A stretch of DNA of 64,000 bases from Rhizomys pruinosus (Eukaryota > Chordata > Mammalia > Rodentia > Spalacidae): assembly GCA_009823505.1 (NCBI GenBank), contig VZQC01008079.1:1057067-1121066 (forward strand), read 5' to 3'. The notes under the pieces are model-generated. The model saw only the letters and a program-made list of their open reading frames with translations, did no database searches and was not told the origin of the DNA. Of the stretch, positions 11,526-22,901 are shown in pieces (within the stretch, counting starts at the first letter, position 1; each line of letters begins with the position of its first letter). Made by a program: the position numbers and the translations under genes.

Positions 11526-12346
11526 CATTTTGAGATTTCACACTTAGGCACACATACACTTGTATATTTCTATTTCCTAGAATTTTGATTAGATTAGCTT
11601 TTCACATTCTTGAATATGGTTCTGTTACTATTACCATTCTCTCAACTGTGAAACAGATGTCAAGAGACCATCTTCACATTACTAGGATACCAAGTGACCT
11701 ATACAGATTGGGTTATCATGAGTTCTGTACAGGTTCACAATGTTCCTTATAAGGTTTTAATTTGAGCTATACAATAGCAGATATGGATGCTATACAGGTG
11801 TGTTATGCAGCATTGTGGGCTCCAAAGAGGTTCATCATGGATTCATATAGGGAACTGGGAGTTCCAAACATATGTTGGTGAAGTATGGGTTACTTAAAAG
11901 GTATTCTGAACCCATTAAAGAAGGTTCCCAAAGAGCTCCCTAGGCCCTGTACATGGCATGATGATCTGTGCATATGACAGTATGAACTCTCTCATGGTGC
12001 ACTACATTCTCCATTCTGGTGAGTTATGAGCTCAATACACAGCATGATGAGCTCAAAAGAGCTACACTGAATTCTACACAGGACACTATGTCTTCTCAAC
12101 ACACCATTGTGGTATCTAGAGAAGGGATTATGAACTCTGTAAGGGCTCAGTCTATGAACTAAACAGAGTACCATGAGCTTGGTATGCTGGCATAAGCTGT
12201 GAAATATTTATCTTATTCTGAGCTATGTACAGGGCAATACAGGACAATACAAATAGCATTCAGATGCACTTTGAGCTCTGTACGAGTTCTATACATGAAA
12301 GTGTAAGTACAATACAGAGCAGTATGAGCTGTCCACAGGTCACTGT

Positions 12347-12590
12347 AACCTCTATAGGGTGCACTATGTTTTCTACTCAATAAATTATGGCATTAATTAA
12401 TACAAGATGAATATTGGGCATTAAAAGCTATGCAGGGCACTAGTATTCCTATACAGGTCACTATGACCGGTACAAAGTATACAGTGTTCCTATGCAGGGC
12501 CTGTGAGCTGTATACTGGACCATATGAAACCAGTCAATGCAATATTACATGTGTACAGAGACAATGCATTTAAACATCTGTCCTGGCCAC
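12347..12590. repeat. Higher-order segment, copy in block 1
   Basis: This stretch aligns with 14680-14970: attgggcattaaaagctatg and gggcactagtattcctatac here correspond to actgggcattaaaacctctg and gggcactagtatttcgatcc there. Both continue into gttcctatgcagggc, ctgtgagctgt and an (a/g)tgcatttaaaca / gtatatttaaaca end. Confidence 0.75.
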
Positions 12591-14049
12591 TATGTATTGT
12601 ATACAGGGTCCCTTATGTACTCTATGATATGCAAAAATGCAGCACAAGCTTTATGGTTCAGCACAGCCCATGAAAGTGCAATGTGAGATATATGCAATGT
12701 ATATACAATGTGAGGTGTATACAAGGAACAATGAAGTCTTAATGGCTAATGGCAGCTATAATCTCTATATACAACTTAAAGAAAACTACATGGAACACTG
12801 ACTCTTCATAAGGCATAATAAGCTCTACCATGGATGACTATCTATCATGGTCAACTGTCTGAACTGTAGACAAATCATTTGAAGCTCTAAGTAGGTGAAG
12901 GTTCCTAAAAGTACAGTGTTCCTTATACAAGTTTATTTTGAGCTATATACAGAGATAGAAATGACTTATAAGTGTACTGTGAGCTCTACACTAGACACTA
13001 TGAGCTCTGTACAGGTTTACTGTGAGCTCAGTAATTGCTGCCATTAACTACCTACAGCGAATTATGAACCTAAAAGGTCCCATGTGCTTACAGAGTTGAC
13101 TATGCAATCTATGCAAGTGTACTATGAGCTCTCTACACTCTATCTTGGGCAATCCACAGGGATGCCATGCTTTTTATACTACAACACAGAGTTCTATTCC
13201 TGCTATTGTGAACTCCTATAAAAGGTGTATGATTTCTCCCAGGTACACTATGAGTTCTATAGTATGCATTTTGACCACCATACTGATTCAATATAAGCTC
13301 TATAGAAGGTATTTTGCATACAGAGCTCCATGGACCTAATGGTTTATTATGAATTCTATACAGACATACTAGGAATTTTATGTTGGAGAAATGTGATTTA
13401 CTTAAAAAGCATGCTTTACCACTCATGTGGACATTATGGAATCTACACTAGGATCCTTGAACCCTATACAGAGCACTATAGTGTGCATACATGGTACCAT
13501 GACTTCTCTACTAGAAAAATATGGCCTCAATCTAAGTGAGTTATACATGCAGTACAGAGCATAACAGCCCATAGAGGGTGAAGTATGAGTTCTCACAACA
13601 AAATATAAGCTCTGTTCACAATAGTATGAGATTTGTATAAGTTCACAATAAGATCTATACAGAGCACTGTGAACTTTGTACAAGATATGGTGAGATAGTT
13701 ATAATACTCCATGAACTCTATATATGCCACTGCCAGCTGTATGAACACATTATAAACTATACATTAGTACAGAATGATCTCTGTATTTGTGAAGTTTGAG
13801 CCCTATATATATATGCAATGAGAGCTATAGCTATATACAGGGCAGTCTCAATACAGGGAATGTGAGATCCATACAGGGCTCCATACACCATTATCAGAGA
13901 GTTATGATTTCTCTATACAGCACTATGATCTACAAAATGTAAACTACAAGCTTCATACACTACACTATGAGTGCACATGAAGCATTATGAGATCATTGAG
14001 GACAATGTGAGATTTCTACAAGGAAACTCAATGTCTAAACAGGGCATTG

Positions 14050-15085
14050 AGTTTAGAGTGTGCATTGAAGCCTCTATAAATTGCACTATGAGCTCTAAAC
14101 ACAATTAATCCTCAGCAAAGGTGCAGTATGAACTGTAATGTTGTCTATGAGCACTATCCTAGGCACTGAGCTCTACAGTGGTTTGCTTTGAGCTATAACA
14201 TATGGCACTAAGAGCTTTGTATAGGGCATTGTGAGCTCTATAGGATACAATGGACTCATATAGATCACCATGGTGTATCTATACATTATAAGCCACATAG
14301 ACATGAACTCTATGCTAAATAAAAGTTTTCATCAAGTTTACACTGATGGACTGTTTTCCCTATGCAGTATTCCTTGAGCTGTATCCAAGGTGCTATGAGC
14401 TCTATATATGCCAGTGTAGTACAAACTCCATAGAGTGCACGATAACTTCAACAGAGCTGCAGTCTGGGTTCCACACAAGCCACTGTGGCATCTAAATAGA
14501 GCACTGTGAGCTTTACAAGGGTTCACTGTGAGATCTAAATGTCATTATGAGCTACACGGAGGACTAAAAGTGCCACTCAGGTATACACACAGTGTGAGCC
14601 CTATGCAGTCCACAATGAGCTCCATGCTGATGGTATGTATGCAATGTGGACAATATGAGATGTATACCTGACACTATTAACCTCTGTACAATGCACTATT
14701 GCTTTTTCTTGGAGAACTATGGCCTCTAAATGTGCACTATAAACTCTTCCATACAGGGTGGTATGAGGTCAATTTACACAATATGAGATCAATACTGGGC
14801 ATTAAAACCTCTGTGCTGGGCACTAGTATTTCGATCCCTATGAAGTACACTGTTCCTATGCAGGGCACTGTGAGCTGTCTACTGGGTGGTAGGAATTCAT
14901 TCGGTGAAAAATGATATGTGCACAGGGACAGTATATTTAAACACTAACGCTGTGTGGTATGATTTCTAAACAGTGATCTGTGCAGATTACACGCTGCACT
15001 ATGTGTTCTCGACATGTCAATATAGGGTCGCTTAGGACACAATCAGGTCTATCTAGGGCAGTGCAACCTCTTAAAGAACACTGAG
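14050..15085. repeat. Higher-order block 3 of the satellite array
   Basis: The segment starting tctataaattgcactatgag at about 14072 recurs as tctataaattgcactatgaa at about 15107. In both it is followed by a cctcag(c/t)aaaggtg motif and a gtaat(g/a)t motif. The offset is about 1035 bp. The block also contains the 14680-14970 segment shared with block 1. Confidence 0.7.
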
Positions 15086-16130
15086 CTGTATACTGGGTTC
15101 TCTAGCTTCTATAAATTGCACTATGAACCCTAAATCATTGACTGGAACCTCAGTAAAGGTGTAATATGAGCTGTAATATCTCACTGTGAGGATTATACTA
15201 GGCACCACAGGATCTATATAGCATGAGCTTCAATGAGTGGCACTGTAGGAGGCTCTGAAAGATACACAAATGAGTTCAATATAAGACAAGGTAACTCATC
15301 CAGATAATCATGATGCATCTATATAGGGACATTAGGAGCCATTCAAAGGTGTACTAGGAGCTAGATAAAGGGATTTGTGCAGTCTGTGCTGGTGTACAAA
15401 CAGCTCTACCAGGACTTCATGAGCTGTGCACAGTGTACTATGAACTCTACAAAGTTGCACTATGAGCTCCACGCAGGTGTAGTATGAGCTCAGCAGAAGA
15501 CATGATGACAATGACCTCGATGAAGGTGTACTATGAATTATATACAAGGTAAAATGCTCTCTACAAAAGACTACGTGATGTTTAGAAGGCATTATGAACT
15601 GTAAAATGATTGGTAATGAGAGGTATACAGGGTATTATGAACTCTGCATAGTGCAGTATGAGTTCTGCACCATGCACAATGAGCTCAAGGCAATTTGAGT
15701 TCAAGCTGGGTCGATGTGAGATGTACACACAACATTATTACCTCTATACAGGGGGCTATGGTCTCTTTGAGAACACTATGCCCTCTAAAATTCCACCATA
15801 TTCTACACAGGGCACTATGAGCCCAAACAGGACAATTAGAGCTTCATACAGGACAATATGGGATCAATACTGTACTTTATAACACTTTTCAAGGCATGGC
15901 TATCTACTCAAGGTAGTATGGTCTCTCTAACCTGTGCTCTGTTCTTTTATAGGGGCTATGAGCACTGTACAGAATAACATGAATTCACACATTACAATAG
16001 CTGATCAATACTGGGCATCATGACCTCTATACAGGGCAATATATGTTATATTCAGGACATTTACATTTGCAAAGTGCCCTATGTTATGTGTACAAATGCA
16101 GTATGAACCTTCTTAGGTGCCTATGAGGTC
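15086..16130. repeat. Higher-order block 4 of the satellite array
   Basis: The opening matches block 3 at an offset near 1035 bp. A later stretch (15714-15870, with cattattacctctatacagg and gggatcaatactg) matches 14657-14790 at an offset near 1060 bp. Confidence 0.65.
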
Positions 16131-16440
16131 TGTACCAGTGCACTGCAACATGTGTATAGGGCACAAAGAGGAATAAATGTTGCTCTGAGTCCTACATATG
16201 TCTCCAAGAACTCTTTGTAGGGCATTCAGGAACCACTCAAGCCAGTGGACAGGATCTCATAAGGCAAGTTTCCTTCAATGAGTTCCGTATAGGGTGGTAA
16301 GATCTTTGTACGCCAGGAGCTGAAATGGTGAACTGTGACCTCTACACAGGTGCAGTCTGAGCTCCCGATACCTTGTGTCCTCTGTAAAAATGCCCCCTGA
16401 ACTTTATGGCTAACCTACAGTGTCCTGACCTATCTATATT

Positions 16441-16844
16441 TTTCCATGTAATCTTTGAATTTCAAAGTACCCATCAATAAATGCATACACCTGGATAAAG
16501 CATACAGACAGTGTAATAGAGAAATGGTAACCAGAACAGGAACAGCACCCTTCGAGTAGTCTGTGCCCTTCCAGCCAGTGAATTATCCCTTCGGGACCTA
16601 GCCCCATTGCAGTGGAAATTAACACACCAATGACTGGCACCTTTGGCATAGCTCCCCAAATCAGTAACTTCCACCTACCTCTCCTACCCTAAAGAGTATA
16701 CAAATTACCACCACTATGCAAATATGGCTGCAACCTAATTAGAAGGGCTTACTTATGATAGATTTTTATTATGATCAGTCACTCCTCACAAATCATAAGA
16801 AAACATTCAAGTCAATGTGCAGAATACTAATCAGGCATGCTTCC
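16441..16844. other. Unique intergenic sequence
   Basis: No repeat or gene recognised. Confidence 0.5.
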
Positions 16845-17040
16845 TCCAAATTTTTTTAATTGAATTTTTATGAATTTCATACAATATATTTTGATAACAT
16901 TTAGATTTCCCCCTTTGAAACCCCCAAACTACACCCCTGCCCAATTTCATGTCTATTGGGTTTCCTTCACATCTTATAATAACTTCAAACTGTCCATCAT
17001 CTCCAGTTTTGAAAGAAACCTGCAAAAAACAGTTCAGAGG
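16845..17040 (-). mobile_element. L1 3' end fragment
   Basis: On the minus strand the segment ends in tgtatgaaattcataaaaat and an A-rich tail, preceded by a G-rich stretch. This is the form of a rodent L1 3' terminus, truncated to the 3'UTR. Confidence 0.6.
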
Positions 17041-17044
17041 ATAA

Positions 17045-17640
17045 AAAGTCAATATTAAGTATGAAAAATGCTTAACATTATTAAGGCAGAAATGCAAGAA
17101 AATGGAATGATGGTTTTAACCCACCAAGTAACATTTCAACATTTGTAGAAATGTCCAATATTGAGTGAGATGTGAGGAATTTGACTTGCTATTAGACATC
17201 AATAATATTTTTGAGAAAATTTAGTGAATTTGCCAAAAATCTAAAATGTACTTAAGTCCAGACCCGACAATGTCATTTCTAGAAAGTTCTTCTACAAAAA
17301 AAGTTGTAAGTTTATTTAGAGTTTTAGAAATGCATTTAATAGATCAAATTTGAAATAGCAAAATAAAATGGGAATTATGAAATTAATATAAATAATATAT
17401 TTGATGGCTATAACATGAAACTTTCCATTTTGACTTTATTTGTAAGAGAAACCTGGAAACAGACACTAATGTGGAATGGTTGATGAAATTTGGTACATCT
17501 AGATGACATGCGCCAGGTAGTATCAGTAGTAGTTTGGAGAATGTTGTCCAAGGTCTGTCTGCAAAGTGAAAAATAAAAGTTAAAAGTCAAATTTCCTTAT
17601 GCCTCAGAATGACCTGGAATCCTGGAATATTTTTATTGGG
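17045..17640. other. A/T-rich unique sequence
   Basis: A/T-rich intergenic DNA. No gene recognised. Confidence 0.5.
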
Positions 17641-17676
17641 GGGGGGGTGTAGACTGTGTGTGTGTGCCTATGTGTA

Positions 17677-17721
<45 letters not shown>

Positions 17722-17905
17722 ATGTGCATGTCCATGCACAGATGCCTGAGGAAGATGTTCTGCTCTCTCACTCTCCATCTCATTCCCTGAGACAGACAGG
17801 GTCTCTCACTAAACCTAGAGCTAGGCTACTAACCACCAAGCCTCAACAGTTCTCCTGCCTTTGGTCTTCCAATGCTGGTTTTACAGCTACATCTAACCAC
17901 ATTTG
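17641..17905 (-). mobile_element. B4-type SINE with (GT)n tract
   Basis: A (GT)n-rich left end (17656-17718) is followed by the B4 body: gagacagacagggtctctca, ctaaacctagagctaggcta and gctggttttacagctacatc. The head is missing on the right. Confidence 0.65.
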
Positions 17906-17909
17906 GATT

Positions 17910-17911
<2 letters not shown>

Positions 17912-17940
<29 letters not shown>

Positions 17941-18045
17941 TATAAAATACATATGTATATATATGTATACATATATATGTATATATATATGATATATATC
18001 TATATATATACATATACTATATGTATATATATATATATATAGTTT
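17912..18045. repeat. A-run and (TA)n-rich tract
   Basis: A 15-nt A run passes into about 115 bp of interrupted (TA)n with atgtatac variants. It sits between a B4 and a B3 element. Confidence 0.9.
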
Positions 18046-18272
18046 GTTTATTATTTTTTAAAAACTTTTTATGTGTATGAATGTATTGCCTGCATGTATG
18101 TAACTGCACCAATATTCTGCAATGCCCACAGAAGTCAGAAGAAGGCTTCAGATCCCACAGAACTGGAGTTACAAATGGTTGTTAGCTGCCATGTGGGTGC
18201 TGGGAATCCAAACCAGGGACTCTGTAAAAGCAGCCAGTATTCTTAACTACTAAACAATCTCTCCAGTCCCTT
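18046..18272 (-). mobile_element. B3-type SINE
   Basis: The tail side reads tatgtgtatgaatgtattgc, the middle gatcccacagaactggagtt, and the head-side end ctaaacaatctctccagtcc. It is moderately diverged. Confidence 0.8.
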
Positions 18273-18561
18273 ACCAGGAGGTTTTACATTGCAGGTTACT
18301 GGATCTATTTCTGGAAATGCTGATTTAAAAGACCTAGTACAAGATGTGATGATCTGTATTTGTAAATTCTGAGGTGATATTAATGTCTCAGAACCACATT
18401 AAATTTATTGGTGGAAGATATAACATGATCTTATGTGTGTTTATAAATACATAGGCATAATTTGAGACAAGCAAGAATGTTCAATGCAGGACATTTGATT
18501 GGGGCAAAAAGAAGACAGATTAAATGACACTTGATAATATTTACACTATTTGAATTTGTAT

Positions 18562-18769
18562 AAATTTTTATGTGTATGAATGTACTGTCTGCATGTAGCT
18601 TGGTGCACCTGTGTTGTGCAATGCTGCAGAGGTCAGAAGAGGATGTCAGATTCCCCTGGAACTGGAGCCAAAGATGGTTCTTAGCTGCCATGTGGGTGCT
18701 GGGAATTGGACTCAGGTCCTCTGCAAGAACAGTCAGTGCTCTTAACTGCTGAGCCATCTCTCCAGCCCC
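18562..18769 (-). mobile_element. B2-type SINE, form without duplication
   Basis: Nearly full-length copy whose middle reads cctggaactggagccaaaga, lacking the 17-bp tandem duplication. Target duplications tgaatttgtat are at 18551-18561 and 18770-18780. Confidence 0.9.
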
Positions 18770-18924
18770 TGAATTTGTATTATTAATATTTATTTTTATA
18801 CCATATTAATGAAATTTTCTATTTCTGTCATTTAGTTGATTAGCAGTTGCCTCCTTTTACTGAATACTTATTTCTAGATCAGTTCATAAATTCCAAATAT
18901 TTCCTTTTTATTCTCAAGGAAAAA

Positions 18925-19110
18925 ATGCCTTGCTATGGACTGTGTTCTTTTCCTATTACTCTATAATGAAGACCCTCACATGTAGCAGTTTAACCTCAGC
19001 ACGATGCATTTGTTATCCCTTAACTTTTCTGGAATTTACAGATCCTGGAGCAGCATATCTGGATGGCCCTTGCCCTTATAATGTCTCAGTCAAGATGTGG
19101 TTGTGGCTAG
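18925..19110. mobile_element. Possible ancient LTR-like repeat
   Basis: The order tcctattactctataatgaa, agcagtttaacctcagcacg, atttgttatcccttaac resembles the family at 11160-11525. It is weak. Confidence 0.3.
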
Positions 19111-19400
19111 AAAATAAAAAGAAGGAGGAAGGTGAGAAGGAATGGAAAAGTAGAAATGGAAAGGCAAGAATGCAGGACCATAGACAGGAGGTGATACACA
19201 GGACTAGAATTCACTAGCTCATTTTTAAACTTAATTGTTCAACAATTAAAGGTGAGTATTTTTGCCTTGGAATGTCAGGATGCAGAGATATAGAACACAG
19301 GATTCACCCATAATCCCCAAAGACATAATCCTGAACTTTTTAACCCAGGAAAAACAAAATCCCCAAAATATAATTCTGTAGAAAAAATAATATCTCTTGG

Positions 19401-19613
19401 GGGCTAGAGAGATGGCCTAACAGTTAAGAGCACTGACTGCTCTTACAGAGGACCCAGGTTCGATCCCCAGCACCCACATGGTGGCTGAGAACCGTCTGTA
19501 ACTCCAATTCCAGGAGAACTCCAATTCCAGGGGAATCCGACGCCCTCTTCTGACCTCCGTAGCACTGCACACGACATGGGTGCACAGACCTACATGCAGA
19601 CAGTACATTCATA

Positions 19614-19652
<39 letters not shown>

Positions 19653-19674
19653 ATCAAATAAAATGTTTAAAAAA
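19401..19674 (+). mobile_element. B2-type SINE, 17-bp-duplication subfamily
   Basis: Full-length copy with both duplicated units (aactccaattccaggag, aactccaattccagggg) and an expanded (AAAT)n tail (19614-19654). Target duplications atctctt are at 19392-19398 and 19675-19681. Confidence 0.9.
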
Positions 19675-19679
19675 ATCTC

Positions 19680-19691
19680 TTCTCTTCTCTC

Positions 19692-19742
<51 letters not shown>
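19680..19742. repeat. (CT)n microsatellite
   Basis: About 60 bp of nearly pure CT, next to the tail of the preceding SINE. Confidence 0.95.
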
Positions 19743-19745
<3 letters not shown>

Positions 19746-19754
19746 CCCCCCCCA

Positions 19755-20635
19755 TGGTCAGAGACCATGCTAACAAGCTAATAACCAGAAGGCAATATTA
19801 CTGCATGATGAGGGTCTTTCGGCTAGAAAGTACCTTCCCTGGCTTCTTCAGGTGAATACAGCTCTAATCCATTTAATGTTCTTGGGATTTCATCAGCTGG
19901 AAAGAACGCCAGTGTGGTCACATGGCAATTTTTGTTGTTCTCATAACATATGGTTAATCTGCCGCCCCCCCCAGAATTCAGCTTTATATTTGTTATACAG
20001 GCTTTCTGAAATGAGAACTACCATTTGGATGATTTAGGCCTTTCAAATTTCAACATTAAGGATTTTAAACTGTCAACATTGTGACTTTATGGACTTTTAC
20101 ACTAAGAATTTAATCTTTGAGGACTTAGAACTTTAGGGTTGTGTCTTTTAGAGATTATGGCTGGTGAAATAGAAGATCTCTGAGCTTAAACACTCCATAG
20201 AAAACAAATATACAGAGCAAAGAAAAGCAAGTAAGAATATGTGGTGTTTCTTAACACTATCAACCTCTGGTAACATCTAACATTATTCACTTGTTTGTGG
20301 TGACACTGGTCTAAATAAATGTACTGTTATCCTGTTCTATAACATCACAGCAAATGCAGTTAAACACAGTGCTTAATACTTGGTGATCATGAACAATCAT
20401 GTTGCTGATATATATTTACTATACTATTTAATATTATGATATATTCCTACTTATTTCTAAAAGTTTACTTATAAAGTTCTATGGATAGTAGCCTCAGATA
20501 CCATTCTATGGATCACAATAAAAGCATACACTGAGACATTCAGACAATAAAACTCTCTGCTGAGGATGCATCCTTCAGAGCATAGATCTAGCAGTAAGTG
20601 ACACACAATGCTTGTGTGCCTTGGGATTTGAACCA
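19755..20635. other. Unique intergenic sequence
   Basis: No gene or repeat recognised. A C-run (19965-19972) is present. Confidence 0.5.
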
Positions 20636-20639
20636 ACAT

Positions 20640-20860
20640 CTTAAGATAGACAAATCCTGCACTGTGTGGCGACTGGGATGAACCTTGAAGACATTGTGTT
20701 GTACAACATAAGCCAGTCACAAACAGCTGATACCACATGATTGTACTTTATATGAGGTTTCTAATGTAATGAACTTGAAACAGAACAGAGACCAGAGAAT
20801 CAAGGGCCACAGGAAAGGAAAAGGTGTGGGATTTCCATATGCAGACAATGTTCCGGGCAT
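20640..20860 (+). mobile_element. Ancient L1 3' fragment
   Basis: Contains gggatgaaccttgaagacat, acataagccagtcacaaaca and actttatatgaggtttctaa in order. I recognise this as the 3' end of ORF2 and early 3'UTR of older mammalian L1 families. Confidence 0.65.
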
Positions 20861-20984
20861 CTTTTGTATACTTTTACTTCTATAGGTAACAATATGGTAT
20901 GGCACAGTCAAAAAAATACTGAGGGTAGAATGCCTGTTAAGTACTCTTGTCAAAATAAAAGAAATAAAAATATTAACAATAGTA

Positions 20985-21190
20985 AATATTTCTTGAGTGC
21001 TCACCATACTGCAAATGCCATGCTAGAACTTTGCATGTATTTTCTCATATTTTATTCCAAGAACAAGATATGCACTAATTATACCAGAATTTTTCTGAGT
21101 AAAGAATTTGAGAAGCAGAGTCAATATAATACCATATATTCATGCACAAATACTGGACTCAAGATTATATTTCAAGCCTAAATCTAGGAC
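20985..21190 (-). mobile_element. MIR SINE fragment
   Basis: Order: ttgagtgctcaccatactgc, atgctagaactttgcatgta, ttttctcatattttattcc. This is the reverse-MIR layout. Confidence 0.65.
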
Positions 21191-21194
21191 CTAT

Positions 21195-22484
21195 CTCTTA
21201 ACCACTATGCTAAATAAATACAATATTTCATTCTAAGTTTAATAAAGATATCTTTGGGGAGCAATGAGTAGGAATGAGGCACATGGTTGAGAATGCAAAT
21301 AATTTTAAACTTTATTTGAAGGGCTAAGGATGCATCGAACTCCATCAAGTGTTCTCATAAGAGAAGATGATGCCACTCAGTGGTGACATATTCAGCATAG
21401 CCTGTTCTTTAGTTGTCTCAACCCCCACTCCCAACAGTAAAGGCATTTTTTTTTTCTGAGCCATTAACTCTTGTTGGCTTGGTTGCCCTGGTGATCAATG
21501 GAATCTGTAGGGCAGCTAGGTAAGGTCACTGGTCAGGCCCTAACTAGAGCAAACATACCCCAGGGCTGTCCCTCCTCAATAACCAAGCTGGTTTTACCAG
21601 CTGAGAGGGCTAATTGCCTCCTCCTTTTGAAATGAGGATCCAGTACCCCTGGGAGTTAATAAAATGACTCTAGGAGGACACAGACCAGTGGTCACCAAAC
21701 CTGGCTCTCATCAAAATCTCTAGGGATGAGCTAGGACACACAAATTCCTAGGTCCCAACAATGGACACTTAAGTAAGGATCTACTTCAGGAGACTCTAGG
21801 CCTCTGTGTTTTAAGTTATTTTCATGCACAGCTACAGGTAAAAACAGCCTCCCCTCTGTGTGCTTGAGTCATTTGTGATGGGAGATCCATTGGGCTGGAA
21901 AAACACTGAAGGAAAAACATTGTTCATCCTACGTGCCTGTAGGGACAGCAGCTATTTGCTGTTTCTACAAATATTCCTGGAAGCCTGAAGAGTCATGTCA
22001 AAGGTCTAACACTGCTGAAGAGACCCCAAGTAAAGCCATGAGAGCACACAGAGAGGGAAAGGAGGCCTGGGCAGGGCAGCGTTCTGAGAGATCTCAGCCC
22101 CTCCACTGTGTCAGGCATTAGAGCAAGGCCACCTAGGACATGCAGAGCAAACCATGACCCCCCGAGATGCCAGCCAGTGTCACTAGACACCCAGGAACAG
22201 AGTGAAAGGGTTCTGCTGGATTTCCTGGCCCTCACAAACCAGGAAGCTCAAAAGGACAGCTTCTCCGGCGGCTGTGCTTTGGGTGAACTTTCTTAGCATT
22301 GTAACAGTTAACTGCAGACATCTGGATAAAAGGCCTCCTGAACTTATTTTCCAACAAAAGTCTACCAAAACCTAATATGACAATCACACCTCACAGATCC
22401 AGAACTTTCTGGGTGCAGAGTGCATTAAATTAGAAAACAAAGTCTAAATATTCAAAAGGCCTATTCCACGGAACTGGTCCCACC

Positions 22485-22486
<2 letters not shown>
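21195..22486. other. Unique intergenic sequence
   Basis: No gene supported. Overlapping open stretches of 60-80 codons on both strands at 21933-22368 have no recognisable domains. Confidence 0.5.

Positions 22487-22526
<40 letters not shown>
22487..22526. repeat. (CA)n microsatellite
   Basis: About 40 bp of uninterrupted CA. Confidence 0.97.
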
Positions 22527-22528
<2 letters not shown>

Positions 22529-22847
22529 GCATGCACGAGTATTGTATCTCCTTCCTAGACTTCCAGAGTAAGGGGCAGGTAAGCCTTTCAGGAAAAGCTG
22601 TCACACACTTCGCTAAAAATACAGAGGAGTAGTTCCTATTTTCAAAGTTTTTCCCGAAATTATGGGAAAATGCCCAGCAGTCTGAGAATAGTGAGTTCAT
22701 GATGAGTCAGTCCACCTGATCTTGTCCCTAAGAACTCACTGACACTAGAGGAAGAAATGGACCCTCAAAACTAAGCATAAGTACAAAAGATGTCAGAACC
22801 ACCGCTAAAACAGAGTCCAACATCATTGTGTCCTAGAAAAAAGTATT

Positions 22848-22850
<3 letters not shown>

Positions 22851-22895
<45 letters not shown>
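22851..22895. repeat. (CT)n microsatellite
   Basis: About 45 bp of uninterrupted CT. Confidence 0.97.

Positions 22896-22899
<4 letters not shown>

Positions 22900-22901
<2 letters not shown>

Larger units (their letters stand above)
11690..16440. repeat. Degenerate ~21-22 bp satellite-like array (4.7 kb)
   Basis: A short phrase recurs throughout in altered forms: cactatgagctctatacagg, with ctgtgagctctgtacagg and atgagctgtatactgg variants. Where spacing is clear (for example 12975-13030) copies lie about 21-22 bp apart. If continuous this implies roughly 200 units, all diverged. No recognisable SINE or L1 interrupts it. Open stretches of 60-97 codons occur but none looks coding. The array is also organised into longer blocks of about 1.1 kb. 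I do not recognise the family. Confidence 0.85.

Noticed and set aside
13124..13683. Several 60-97 codon frames in the satellite-like array
   Set aside because: They are built from the repeating unit and appear in different frames on both strands, with no protein features.
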